From IMG/VR virus record IMGVR_UViG_3300025280_000023, positions 1-64,000 of that record: a stretch of 64,000 nt of DNA, one strand, 5' to 3'. Numbering within the stretch: the stretch's first letter is position 1; every line of letters starts with the position of its first letter. The notes under the pieces are model-generated. The model was not told where the DNA came from. It worked only from the letters and a program-made list of their open reading frames with translations, and did not search any database. Position numbers and translations under genes: made by a program. Source of the DNA: a virus. Of the stretch, positions 30,257 through 38,216 are shown one piece after another.

Positions 30257-31216
30257 TTAATTTGTGTTATTATGCCTGCTGCATATATAGTCCCTACTCC
30301 CAGGCGATAAGTATGCCACTCTCGAAGTTTCACAATTAACTTTTGTGGTTACCTCATCAAATATAACTAAGACGTCCTCAAATAGCGCCTGCAACTCGGC
30401 CAGGGCCAGTTCTACGCTGGCTGCCGCTATCTTACCGGGGCCGACCGGGTTGGGGATGACCGCATGCGTATGTGCACCCACAACACTGGCCACTGCGACG
30501 TTTGTTCTCACTATCTGCGCCACCGTGGATGTTAGCTTCAATATTAAATCGTATATTTCATCCAAAGCGCTTACGAGATTTTTGCCTTTGGCGAGAGGCT
30601 GGAGGCCTCCGCTATCATTGCCAGCAATTAAATCTATGCCTAGGGTCTTAATATTCCCTCTGCTGTCCCCCGTGGTATAATTTGTAATCTTTGTGACTAA
30701 CTTAATTCCTTCACTAGCCATAATTCTAACATTGTCTGCTTTCATGGCGACAACGGATTTGCCTCTTCTTGAGCCAATGCTTCCCGGGGCTACTGCAAAG
30801 TTATCATCCACGTCACTTTTTTGACTAATATATAGGCGCGCAGCGTCACTCGAAAAACTAGGATGGTATCCAACCTCATCTAACACTTTTTCGGGGTCTA
30901 CTTTTCTGGGGGCGACCCCGCCACGTCCAACAACTAGATCGATCGTTGCACAGGCCCGGTCCCCCTCTCCTCCATAACCTGTTCCATATCCAGCAGGTCT
31001 ATCTCGTCCCAAAACTATCCAAGAGTTTAAATTATTCGTGATAGTTAAATCTGCCTCGGCCTCAAAGTATAGAGGATGGACGATCTTTGAAGAATACGTA
31101 CACCCAGTACCTTCATTTGGATCGTCGTGACCAGCAAGTTGTCGCCTTCTAAGTTCCTCTCCTTTCTCCGGAGAGTGCGTCAATGGATCATATTCTACGA
31201 CAAAATGTTTTGCCAT
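30257..31216 (-). CDS. Putative tail spike/hub-associated protein, 319 aa
   Basis: ATG at 31216 with a strong GGGAGG site. The centre (residues ~145-205) has short repeating beta strands (KSVVAMKADNVRIM, GIKLVTKITNY, LGIDLIAGND) like the stacked strands of phage spike and hub proteins. A helical part follows (KNLVSALDEIYDLILKLTS), then a short HTHAVIPNPVGPGK stretch with two His. It lies directly after the candidate OB-fold protein, an order seen for central spike components. No enzyme motif is visible. The C-terminal ~26 codons overlap a GTG-extended reading of the next gene. Confidence 0.75.
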   Translation of the reverse strand: MAKHFVVEYDPLTHSPEKGEELRRRQLAGHDDPNEGTGCTYSSKIVHPLYFEAEADLTITNNLNSWIVLGRDRPAGYGTGYGGEGDRACATIDLVVGRGGVAPRKVDPEKVLDEVGYHPSFSSDAARLYISQKSDVDDNFAVAPGSIGSRRGKSVVAMKADNVRIMASEGIKLVTKITNYTTGDSRGNIKTLGIDLIAGNDSGGLQPLAKGKNLVSALDEIYDLILKLTSTVAQIVRTNVAVASVVGAHTHAVIPNPVGPGKIAAASVELALAELQALFEDVLVIFDEVTTKVNCETSRVAYLSPGSRDYICSRHNNTN

Positions 31217-31234
31217 GTCACGGCCTCCCGATAG

Positions 31235-31822
31235 TTATTCAAATCCCAAAGTTAAATTAGATGGGTTATGAATAGATGTAGTCGGGTTAGAACCGGCCTT
31301 TTTTACCAAAGCCCCACCGCTCTTTTCGTCTATCTTCGGATATGGGTTTGCTCTTGCCAATAAACGATTATACCTCCCGCCATTAGGCAGGGCATTTATA
31401 TCATAAAAGCTTATTTCTATTAAACTACCTATGGGCGGAATTGGCAAATTGGCACTCTTCGAAGCAATGAACGTGGGAAGCTGGGCAATAGCTCGCTGAT
31501 CTTTCGGTCCCGTCGGCATGGGGCTGGGCCAAACACTAATGCCATCCCCTTCCGGATACGCCGCAATCTCTATAAATTGATCATCGGTCTGGCCAGTCTG
31601 GGTAAGCGCCTCGATATGAACAGCGTGCTTGCCTGTTCTTGCCGTTAACTTCGACACAGTATTAACATCGAAAACACGGGCCATGAACACACTTCTTCCC
31701 TCAAGCGTATCATGTTGGTGCGTGAACTTCATCACCTTTCCAAGGTTACGAAGCGCCTTGTCCATACTTGGAAAGCCGCCAGGATCTAGATATAGTGGTT
31801 TATTGTGATTTCCTATCCCCAT
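31235..31822 (-). CDS. Putative baseplate spike/OB-fold protein, 195 aa
   Basis: The ATG at 31822 directly abuts the TAG of the 96-aa gene. A Pro/Gly-rich stretch around residues 95-110 is followed by PPIGSLIEISFYD (residues ~147-160), which has the spacing of the OB-fold beta strand in gp5/gpV-type spike proteins. The N-terminal 60 residues may be an adapter. There is no lysozyme catalytic motif, so if it is gp5-related the muramidase part is absent. The assignment rests on this one motif and on position beside the spike-like 319-aa gene. Confidence 0.6.
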   Translation of the reverse strand: MGIGNHNKPLYLDPGGFPSMDKALRNLGKVMKFTHQHDTLEGRSVFMARVFDVNTVSKLTARTGKHAVHIEALTQTGQTDDQFIEIAAYPEGDGISVWPSPMPTGPKDQRAIAQLPTFIASKSANLPIPPIGSLIEISFYDINALPNGGRYNRLLARANPYPKIDEKSGGALVKKAGSNPTTSIHNPSNLTLGFE

Positions 31823-32113
31823 CTAATCTTGTCCCTCCAGATCCTCATATAGGGCCTCTTTTTCTTCTTTTGATAATGTTCTTGATTCTTTTGTCGTATT
31901 TTTATTTAATATGCCTACAATTTTAACTAGTTGTTCATTGGATCTTTGCAGTGTTTCAACAAACTTTGCAGCCGTCGTACCCAGCGCGCCATAGTCATGC
32001 GGTTGCCCCTGGAGGACTTCCTCCAGGCCAGTCAAGAGCTTCGACGTCCTCTGACGGTCGTTCTCAATATTTTTTAGCGCTTTTTCAAGCAGTTCTTCTG
32101 TGTTTTCACTCAT
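31823..32113 (-). CDS. Conserved small phage protein, helical, 96 aa
   Basis: ATG at 32113 with an AGGAG site. The protein is nearly all helix, with a typical pattern ELLEKALKNIENDRQRTSKL, then AAKFVETLQRSNEQLVKIVG, and a charged C-terminus. From memory, similar small proteins occur in T4-like marine phages next to late genes. No function is established. It is the first gene downstream of the sigma-factor gene and directly abuts the candidate OB-fold gene, so it may be a chaperone or baseplate accessory. Confidence 0.75.
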   Translation of the reverse strand: MSENTEELLEKALKNIENDRQRTSKLLTGLEEVLQGQPHDYGALGTTAAKFVETLQRSNEQLVKIVGILNKNTTKESRTLSKEEKEALYEDLEGQD

Positions 32114-32142
32114 ATACGTATTCTCCTAATAATTAGAAAACA

Positions 32143-32835
32143 CTATACTTTTCCCTCGTTCCAGCCTCTTTTAAATTCATAATATCGCTGCTTTATTTTT
32201 TTTAAGCTATTTGTTATTTGTTTAGTGTTAAGGCCAGTTATTTCTCTTATGTAGAGATAAATGGCTTTTTTATTGAAGATTTCTATATTTTCAATATTGC
32301 CAAAAAGGGTTTCTATAGCATATAAAACCTTTAAATCATTTCCCTTGTAGTGCCTCTTCCAGGCCCCTATATTTTCTAATAAATTAGACCACAACTCAAA
32401 CTGTTCCCTGTCCCGTATATAGCCATTGTATATTATAGTTTTTTCAGTATGACGGGCTTGGCTTTTTGTAATGTCGTCCAGATCCTCTACTCGCACCTCC
32501 GTGAACCTTTTCTTGTTTTGCTTCTTGCACTTGTAAGAAAACCAATTTTTGGTCACAATTGTAAAGTAGGAAAAGGCTTTTGAACCTTTTTCGGGATCAA
32601 AATTACTTAAAATAGAAACCAGATATAGTTTGCATTCATGCTTCAAAGAATCTAGATCGGCTAAATAACCAAAATTATATGTAAAAACAATTCTCTCTAT
32701 TAATTCATCAAAAGCAGGATTAATAGATTCTATATATAATTCTTCTTTTTCTTTTCTACAGTCAGTCTCACAATACGAAACAATTGATTCTTGTGTTTGC
32801 TTCGTAAAATATTTTTTGTCATCGGCTTTTTTCAT
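32143..32835 (-). CDS. 55: Late-transcription sigma factor, gp55-like
   Basis: About 230 aa from ATG at 32835 (MKKADDKKYFTKQ). The frame is open to 32943, but that would put 36 residues inside the upstream gene. The sigma-2-like core is visible in the middle: LKHECKLYLVSILSNFDPEKG, then AFSYFTIVTKNWFSYKCKKQ, resembling the gp55 family that directs phage late promoters with a sliding-clamp co-activator. A C-terminal helical part with ITGLNTKQITNSLKKI follows. T4 gp55 is 185 aa. It stands between the glycan island and the tail genes. Annotation by motif and context; exact start uncertain. Confidence 0.8.
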   Translation of the reverse strand: MKKADDKKYFTKQTQESIVSYCETDCRKEKEELYIESINPAFDELIERIVFTYNFGYLADLDSLKHECKLYLVSILSNFDPEKGSKAFSYFTIVTKNWFSYKCKKQNKKRFTEVRVEDLDDITKSQARHTEKTIIYNGYIRDREQFELWSNLLENIGAWKRHYKGNDLKVLYAIETLFGNIENIEIFNKKAIYLYIREITGLNTKQITNSLKKIKQRYYEFKRGWNEGKV

Positions 32836-33151
32836 ATGAGTATAGTTCTTCTTCATCGTCGATAGTGTCGTATTCATATTCGTCATCCAGCATATCGTAT
32901 ATCTCTCCATAAGTTTTAAGGTATTCCGTGAGCTTGTTCCCATGCTTCATTAATTTTATGAACAAAGGATCGCCATAAAACAACCTATTATTATGCAAAA
33001 CCCTAATATGACTACAAAAATCGTCTATAGCCTCTATCAGGTCCTTCTTGTTCTCTACTAGAAAGCTTAATTGAAATAACAAAAACCTAACATAAAAACA
33101 CATTACTATTAGTGCCAGAGCCAAGACGCATGTTAAAATAATCCAAATCAT
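32819..33151 (-). CDS. Membrane-anchored small protein, 110 aa
   Basis: The N-terminus is one hydrophobic segment (residues 2-27, IWIILTCVLALALIVMCFYV core), followed by a charged cytoplasmic-type helix and a very acidic tail (MLDDEYEYDTIDDEEE). It fits a single-pass membrane protein with its C-terminus probably in the cytoplasm. It overlaps the upstream zinc-ribbon gene by 4 bp and the gp55-like start by ~17 bp, so all three are likely co-translated. Function unknown. Confidence 0.8.
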   Translation of the reverse strand: MIWIILTCVLALALIVMCFYVRFLLFQLSFLVENKKDLIEAIDDFCSHIRVLHNNRLFYGDPLFIKLMKHGNKLTEYLKTYGEIYDMLDDEYEYDTIDDEEELYSYEKSR

Positions 33152-33399
33152 GTTTCGTAGTTAATCCTTGACTTTTTTGTCGATTCTATATCATGTCTTG
33201 TTTCTTCTATTACTTTCTTTATTTCATCTCCAGTACCGGAGCTTAAAGGATTCCTATCATTAATCGTAATAATCGTTGGTAGCCTTTCTAGCTCACAACC
33301 TTCATCACAATCAGGTTTTTTGTAGATCTCATCCTTATAAGAATGCCTTAGTTCAAAAACACTTTCACACTTATTGCACTTATACGAATACGCCGGCAC
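33148..33399 (-). CDS. FmdB-type zinc ribbon protein, 83 aa
   Basis: The GTG start at 33399 directly abuts the TAA of the 58-aa gene (TAAGTG). The first 45 residues match the FmdB zinc-ribbon plan: PAYSYKCNKCESVFE with CxxC, then a second CDEGC pair at ~31-35, then ERLPT. Such ribbons bind one zinc and are often regulatory, but phage versions have no known role. The C-terminal half is charged and probably disordered or helical. Confidence 0.85.
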   Translation of the reverse strand: MPAYSYKCNKCESVFELRHSYKDEIYKKPDCDEGCELERLPTIITINDRNPLSSGTGDEIKKVIEETRHDIESTKKSRINYET

Positions 33400-33576
33400 T
33401 TATTCTTTTCCCGGATCTTCATCCAGGTGGACTACCGGTGGGTTTTTTACAACAAGTCCATCATTAGTGGGCTCCAAGCTGAACTCTTTAAGGATCCCCG
33501 TAACATCTACTTTGTGTAAAATTCCCCTCTGCAAGGCCATCATTATAGCTCCTACCGCTTGATTCGATAAATTCAT
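33400..33576 (-). CDS. Small conserved-looking protein, 58 aa
   Basis: ATG at 33576 overlaps the epimerase stop by 4 bp (ATGA) and has an excellent AAGGAGG site six bases upstream; the TAA abuts the FmdB-type GTG. Start of the translation: MNLSNQAVGAIMMALQRG. It has a predicted amphipathic helix at residues 5-18, then KVDVTGILKEFSL, and a short acidic tail. No known domain. The strong ribosome-binding site and exact coupling on both sides argue that it is a real gene. Confidence 0.8.
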   Translation of the reverse strand: MNLSNQAVGAIMMALQRGILHKVDVTGILKEFSLEPTNDGLVVKNPPVVHLDEDPGKE

Positions 33577-34454
33577 TTTAGTACCTCCTTAAAACAATTT
33601 CGAATTCCTTCTTCAATTGATACCTTAGTAAACCACCCCAATCTGGCCAACTTTGATTTATTTGCCAGAGTGACCATGACGTCACCTTTTCTTGGTGGTG
33701 CATAATCAAAATTAACGTCCGGATTGAACGCCATAACTATTTCTTTCATTTCATTCAATGAAATGTTGGCACCAGTCCCAACGTCAAAAACCTTTCCATT
33801 AAACTTATCACTATATAGCATAGAGAATATATTTGCGGACACAGCATCAGAAACATGAAGCATGTCCCGTCTCTGCCCGCCGGTTCCCGTTATAAACGGA
33901 TTCTTGCCTTCTCGAATATATTTGATCCAATTTGCTACCGCAGTAGCATACGGTCCATCCGCAGGCTGATCTTTTGAGTACACGTTAAAATACCTAAGGG
34001 CAACCGTATCTAGGCCATATAGTTTCGAATACAGTCCGCATTCCAGTTCAGAGACCAGCTTTTGCAGCGCGTATGGGCTTTCAGGTCCGTAGCCATTGCC
34101 GACGATAGAAGAGGAGCTTGAATAAATAACTCTCTTTGCTCCAACTTTTCTTGCAAAATTTAATACAACACTCGTAGACAAGACATTGTTTTCCATAGTC
34201 TGCACAGGCTGCTCAATACTAAGCGGCACCCTAGGAAAGCAGGCTAAGTGAAAAATATGTTCTGGTTTAAAATTAAAGTAATGTGGATGAAAATTTCCAT
34301 CGCTATCTTCTTTTAGGCCATTTAACTTGGTAATATCTTTTGGAACTTCTTCTTTCAAGTCTATTCCCATAACTTCATGACCCTGATTCTTCAGGGCTTC
34401 AAAAAGCCTAGAGCCAATATAGCCCTTATGTCCTGTCACAAGGCACCTACTCAT
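33573..34454 (-). CDS. NAD-dependent nucleotide-sugar epimerase/dehydratase (SDR)
   Basis: 293 aa, an extended short-chain dehydrogenase. The Rossmann motif is GHKGYIGS (residues 8-15). The catalytic triad region shows SSSSS near residues 110-116 and YALQK at ~127-131 (Y-x3-K). NVYSKDQPADG and RRDMLHVSD are also typical of UDP-hexose 4-epimerases. The probable substrate is a UDP-sugar, interconverting the gluco and galacto forms, but a dehydratase or reductase role cannot be excluded. The gene is the last of the glycan island and overlaps both neighbours by a few bases. Confidence 0.82.
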   Translation of the reverse strand: MSRCLVTGHKGYIGSRLFEALKNQGHEVMGIDLKEEVPKDITKLNGLKEDSDGNFHPHYFNFKPEHIFHLACFPRVPLSIEQPVQTMENNVLSTSVVLNFARKVGAKRVIYSSSSSIVGNGYGPESPYALQKLVSELECGLYSKLYGLDTVALRYFNVYSKDQPADGPYATAVANWIKYIREGKNPFITGTGGQRRDMLHVSDAVSANIFSMLYSDKFNGKVFDVGTGANISLNEMKEIVMAFNPDVNFDYAPPRKGDVMVTLANKSKLARLGWFTKVSIEEGIRNCFKEVLK

Positions 34455-35250
34455 TTTTCATACCTCTCATTTCCCCAATTCTAAGATTGGATTTCCAGAC
34501 CTCTTTTAGGAGTTCCGCAGAATATCCCTCTTTTTCAGCAGCGCAAGTCAACGCATTGATATCCTTTGGAAGACATTTCCCAGAAAACGGTAGTTTATTC
34601 TGGTGAAAAACAGCAGTGTGCATCGGATTGACTCTTGGGTCTAAAAGAAACAACTCTCTTGCTTCATTATAATCCATGCCAATGGCGTCACAAATATTTT
34701 TCATTTCGTAGCAAAACGTTATTTTAGTTGCATAGAAGGAGTTCTCCATATACTTAGCGAACTCCGCAGAAGTCGCATTTGTCTTTACATACTTCTTTGT
34801 GGGGCCAACAACAGGCATAAAATAATCAACCATTTTTGATGTATCCACGGGGTCTCCTCCGAAGATAAAAAATGGGGTCTCCTTTACATCCGTATCAAAA
34901 GCATACGGAGACCAATATGTAGACTCGCCACAATATTCAGGAGAAAATACAATACTTTTGCCTGTTTTCGCTTTGAGTCTTTGAGTTGTTCCCACCTCAA
35001 CAGTTGACTTCAAAAGAATAAGGGGAGTGTCAAGCCAATTAATAGTATCTTCAACAATAGATAAATCGCAGCTACCATCGCCTGCCATGGGGGTTGGAAC
35101 ACAGACGACCCCCAAGTTGCATGTATTTATATATTCTTTACTACAACTCCCTTTTTTTCCAGGATCGTAAAAAACTACATCATAATGATCTTTAAAAAAA
35201 TCATACATTGCGGTCCCAACATAACCAAGTCCGATTATTCCTATTTTCAT
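34447..35250 (-). CDS. UDP-sugar dehydrogenase-like protein, truncated C-terminus
   Basis: 267 aa, about 130-180 aa shorter than typical UDP-glucose/UDP-mannose dehydrogenases. The N-terminal Rossmann fold (MKIGIIGLGYVGTAM) and CVPTP, LKSTVEVGTT and SPEYCGE segments match the family. The active-site stretch FSGKCLPKDINAL with the catalytic Cys is at ~residue 226. The UDP-binding C-terminal domain is missing, so it may act as a trimmed enzyme or as part of a complex. A second, 374-aa dehydrogenase lies at 39960-41084, and the two are too different to be a recent duplication. It overlaps the epimerase by 8 bp. Confidence 0.82.
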   Translation of the reverse strand: MKIGIIGLGYVGTAMYDFFKDHYDVVFYDPGKKGSCSKEYINTCNLGVVCVPTPMAGDGSCDLSIVEDTINWLDTPLILLKSTVEVGTTQRLKAKTGKSIVFSPEYCGESTYWSPYAFDTDVKETPFFIFGGDPVDTSKMVDYFMPVVGPTKKYVKTNATSAEFAKYMENSFYATKITFCYEMKNICDAIGMDYNEARELFLLDPRVNPMHTAVFHQNKLPFSGKCLPKDINALTCAAEKEGYSAELLKEVWKSNLRIGEMRGMKNE

Positions 35251-35257
35251 ATGTTCC

Positions 35258-35899
35258 TCATTTATTCAAAATCTTATCGTACTGGCCAATTTCATCCACG
35301 TTTTTTGTCCTGTTGCTGGCGTGTTGTCTATACCTATAGAGCGGCATCTCTAAATGAAAATAACTATACTTTTTTGAAAATCGCTTTAACAAGTCATGCC
35401 CCTCTCTCATTTTAAACTTTTCATCATAGAAATTAATGCCGCATAGGGACTCGTAAGTAAACATTATACCACATGCGACTGGTTCGTCGCTAAAATTATA
35501 TGCCCCCAAGGTATTGCCAACCTCATCAACTTTTTTATAGTCACATGCAACTGCTTGGTATTTTCTATTCATATCTAAAAATAATGACAGCGACTGTAGG
35601 AAGTGTTTCGACACATAATCATCCGCGTCTATTCGAACAAAGTACCTTCCCAGGGACTGGTTCAGGGTCTTATTTAACGACGCAGGCAACCCTATGTTCT
35701 CTTTATTATTTATAAGTCTAATATTCAAATGTGGCTCAACTATACTACAAATGTCATCTAGGCTTTCATCCGGATTATCATTGACGATTATAACTTCAAA
35801 TTCGTCAGTGGGTAAGGTTTGCCCAATAAGGCTTCTAAGGCACCTGTGTAGCCAGTCTCTCTGTTTATAGCAGCACACAGCTACCGTTACCTTGTACAT
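35258..35899 (-). CDS. Glycosyltransferase family 2 (GT-A fold)
   Basis: 213 aa. The GT2 N-terminus is clear: VTVAVCCYKQRDWLHRCLRS, then FEVIIVNDNPDES, then FVRIDADDYVSKHF, where DADD at ~residue 93 is the metal-binding acidic motif. The protein ends about 100 residues short of many GT2 enzymes, so it is a minimal catalytic domain without membrane segments, hence cytoplasmic. Donor and acceptor unknown. It overlaps the upstream dehydrogenase gene by 13 bp. Confidence 0.85.
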   Translation of the reverse strand: MYKVTVAVCCYKQRDWLHRCLRSLIGQTLPTDEFEVIIVNDNPDESLDDICSIVEPHLNIRLINNKENIGLPASLNKTLNQSLGRYFVRIDADDYVSKHFLQSLSLFLDMNRKYQAVACDYKKVDEVGNTLGAYNFSDEPVACGIMFTYESLCGINFYDEKFKMREGHDLLKRFSKKYSYFHLEMPLYRYRQHASNRTKNVDEIGQYDKILNK

Positions 35900-36783
35900 G
35901 CTTCTAAAATCCCTTCCAGGGCCTTTCTCTGGCTCTCTACAGTCGCACCAGCAACATGGGGGGTTATTACAAGATTATCATGTCGCAAATTGAATAACTT
36001 TGATTCTTTCATGTTATAGACATCTTGTTCATTGCATAAAACATCGCAAGAGTAAAAAATCTTATCATCAGTTATAAGGCCATGAATATAGTCTTCGTCG
36101 ACCACCTCGCCCCTTGAAGTATTCACGACAATTAAGCCATCTCTAAAGTCATCAAAAACACCCTCTCTTATCATCTTCTTTGTTTCTTTTGTCAAATAGC
36201 AATTAATCGAAATTATATCACGATCTTTCAAATCATCAATATTTTTAACTTTTTTGTATTTTTCGTTGTCTACATACGGATCAAAATATGAAATATCCAT
36301 TTCAAATGCAGTTGCATATTTCGCTATTTTCCTACCTATTCTTCCAAGGCCCACAATTCCAATCTTTTTGCCAGCCAACTCATTGGATCTCAGTAGCTCT
36401 TCGTTTGCCTCTGTTCTCCAGGGCCTGTGTTTTTTAACAGCCTTGGTAAATTTTCTAAAGGAGTTCATTATATGGATCCACGTAAATTCCGCCGACGCAT
36501 GAATATTTTCAAGCGCATCCCTATTATCAAGAAGGCATTTTAGTTCAATGCCTTTTTCTTCTAGGTATTTAGAGTCAATATGTCCAACGCCCGTAGACGG
36601 GGTTCCGACGATTTTTAAACCTCTGAACTTAGAAAAATATCTCTCCCCAAGATAGGAATCTGTTCCGGGGTTTACGATTAAACAAGACGGTTCTCCGCTC
36701 GCGCTATAACCATACTTAAATAAAATTTCTCCAAGCTCTTTTTTGCTTAGAAAACCCACAGGACAATCAATTTTAACTCTCAT
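35887..36783 (-). CDS. D-isomer 2-hydroxyacid dehydrogenase
   Basis: 298 aa, of the phosphoglycerate dehydrogenase type. The NAD-binding fold is at KKIGIVGLGRIGRKIAKYA (residues ~140-158). Catalytic residues are visible: R in NTSRGEVVDEDYI, and H in DNLVITPHVAGATVE. The N-terminal substrate domain is present; the extra SerA regulatory domains are not. In nonulosonic-acid or sugar-acid pathways such an enzyme could reduce or oxidise a keto-acid side product, but no specific step is shown. It overlaps both neighbours. Confidence 0.85.
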   Translation of the reverse strand: MRVKIDCPVGFLSKKELGEILFKYGYSASGEPSCLIVNPGTDSYLGERYFSKFRGLKIVGTPSTGVGHIDSKYLEEKGIELKCLLDNRDALENIHASAEFTWIHIMNSFRKFTKAVKKHRPWRTEANEELLRSNELAGKKIGIVGLGRIGRKIAKYATAFEMDISYFDPYVDNEKYKKVKNIDDLKDRDIISINCYLTKETKKMIREGVFDDFRDGLIVVNTSRGEVVDEDYIHGLITDDKIFYSCDVLCNEQDVYNMKESKLFNLRHDNLVITPHVAGATVESQRKALEGILEACTR

Positions 36784-37534
36784 CTTTTTCTCTCAATAAA
36801 AGCTCTGCCCTTCTATCTTTTAGGAGAATCTCTGCTAGTTTTAGATCATTCCACGAGTCTATGTTTACAGAGCTTCTTTCATCCATAATATAAGGGCGAC
36901 ATATTCTACCATGCCTAGAAAACTGTTTAACAATGCAGTCTCTAGTCATCGAATATATGGCCCCATTTCTAATATAGCATGGCTCAAGATCTTGTCTTCT
37001 ACTCCCCTCCCCCTCTGGATGCTCCTTGCAAAAGTCTTCGATCCTGTCGTCTACTATTCTTTTCATCCTAACCGGATGTTTATCCTGCATTTTAACAACA
37101 GACGTAACGCTGTGCGTTCCCGAGTTTACAAGCTTCGTGACCGCATCTTCTATGTGCTCTTCGGTCCTAAGGGGGGCTACACACGGCAATTCTACTACAT
37201 AATCATACTTGATATTGTAGATTTTTTCACATTCGATAACAGCATGTTTTAATGCGTCCCTTGACCACACTCCATCTCCAGATAGTCTTTGCGGCCGCAT
37301 AAACGGAACGAGAGCACCACGTGCTTCAGATATCTTGGCAATTTCTTTGGAATCCGTGCTTACCACATAATGACTAAATACTCCGCTCTTTAATGCCGCA
37401 TCAATCGTATAAGCGATTAAGGGCTTGCCATCTATGTTCCGGATATTCTTTTTAGGAACGCCCTTTGAGCCGCCACGAGCCAATGTTACACCTAGTATTT
37501 TTAAGGTGCCTCCAAATAATTTATTTCTTTTCAT
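36773..37534 (-). CDS. neuA: CMP-nonulosonic-acid cytidylyltransferase, NeuA-like
   Basis: About 253 aa from ATG at 37534 (MKRNKLFGG), which has an AGGA site; the frame also allows an ATG at 37558. The NeuA signature is complete: LARGGSKGVPKKNIR, IDGKPLIAYTI, and YVVSTDSKEIAKI. The SKG element is typical of CMP-sialate, CMP-legionaminate and CMP-pseudaminate synthetases rather than KdsB. It activates the 2-keto sugar acid made by the neighbouring NeuB-like enzyme using CTP. The two genes overlap by 14 bp, so they are co-expressed. The true substrate (Neu5Ac, Leg, Pse or other) cannot be read from the sequence. Confidence 0.87.
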   Translation of the reverse strand: MKRNKLFGGTLKILGVTLARGGSKGVPKKNIRNIDGKPLIAYTIDAALKSGVFSHYVVSTDSKEIAKISEARGALVPFMRPQRLSGDGVWSRDALKHAVIECEKIYNIKYDYVVELPCVAPLRTEEHIEDAVTKLVNSGTHSVTSVVKMQDKHPVRMKRIVDDRIEDFCKEHPEGEGSRRQDLEPCYIRNGAIYSMTRDCIVKQFSRHGRICRPYIMDERSSVNIDSWNDLKLAEILLKDRRAELLLREKDES

Positions 37535-38216
37535 ATATAGATTTCCTAACGCCCTCAACCTGAGAGCCCTGCTCTCTGAGCATTCTTAGCTCGTCTAGGT
37601 TCATAGAGCCGATATGATCGTTCCCTTTCATACCTTTATTTAGTGTAAAATGCTTTTCAATAATCGACGCACCATGCGCAATATTATAAAGAGCGTATGA
37701 TATACCATATGAATGGTCACTAAGTCCAATAATATTAGCATTATATACAAACATTTTAAAGTCTACACAACTTGTTGGATATTTTGAAATGCAATTGAAA
37801 TATTTAACATGGGGAGCCGAAAAAGGTACTCCAAGCCCCTGGTAAAGGCCAAGTGATATGTAAGTCGGCTTTCCAAGGTCAACGATCTTTTTACACAACT
37901 CTTGTTCTTTTACTATCGTTCGACTTGCAATCTTATATCTTTTGACCCCCAACTCTTCGCACCATTCAATTTTTTCCTCATCAAAAACAGAAGCGAAAAA
38001 TTCAATATTATAATGCTCACATATTTGTTTTATTGTTTTGACTTGCTCAAAATTGAATTCATTCTTTTTTCTAGACTCATCTCCAAATACCCGAACAGAA
38101 TCATATAATTGAAACTTAGCAAAATCAGCGCCGCCAATAGCGGATTGCCTTATTAACTCCTCAATTTTTCTAAAGTCTCCGTTGTGATTAATACCTATCT
38201 CAGAAATTATCTTCAC
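37521..38216 (-). CDS. neuB: NeuB-like nonulosonic acid synthase (catalytic barrel only)
   Basis: 231 aa. The NeuB/SpsE barrel is recognisable: ISEIGINHNGDFRKIEEL at the N-terminus, FAKFQLYD (K-x-Q), FFASVFDEE, RYKIASR, IGLSDHSYGISYALY, and EKHFTLNKGMKGNDH at ~185-200. These correspond to phosphoenolpyruvate and metal-binding positions. Known NeuB proteins are 335-350 aa with a C-terminal antifreeze-like SAF domain; this one ends after the barrel, so it lacks the SAF lid. It would condense PEP with a hexosamine-type sugar to make a nine-carbon keto acid. Upstream is GME-like and downstream is NeuA-like. Confidence 0.85.
   Translation of the reverse strand: MKIISEIGINHNGDFRKIEELIRQSAIGGADFAKFQLYDSVRVFGDESRKKNEFNFEQVKTIKQICEHYNIEFFASVFDEEKIEWCEELGVKRYKIASRTIVKEQELCKKIVDLGKPTYISLGLYQGLGVPFSAPHVKYFNCISKYPTSCVDFKMFVYNANIIGLSDHSYGISYALYNIAHGASIIEKHFTLNKGMKGNDHIGSMNLDELRMLREQGSQVEGVRKSIYEKK

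Noticed and set aside
32143-32943. Longer start for the gp55-like gene at 32943
   Set aside because: It would put 36 residues inside the membrane-protein gene and lacks a ribosome-binding site; ATG 32835 or 32856 is more likely.
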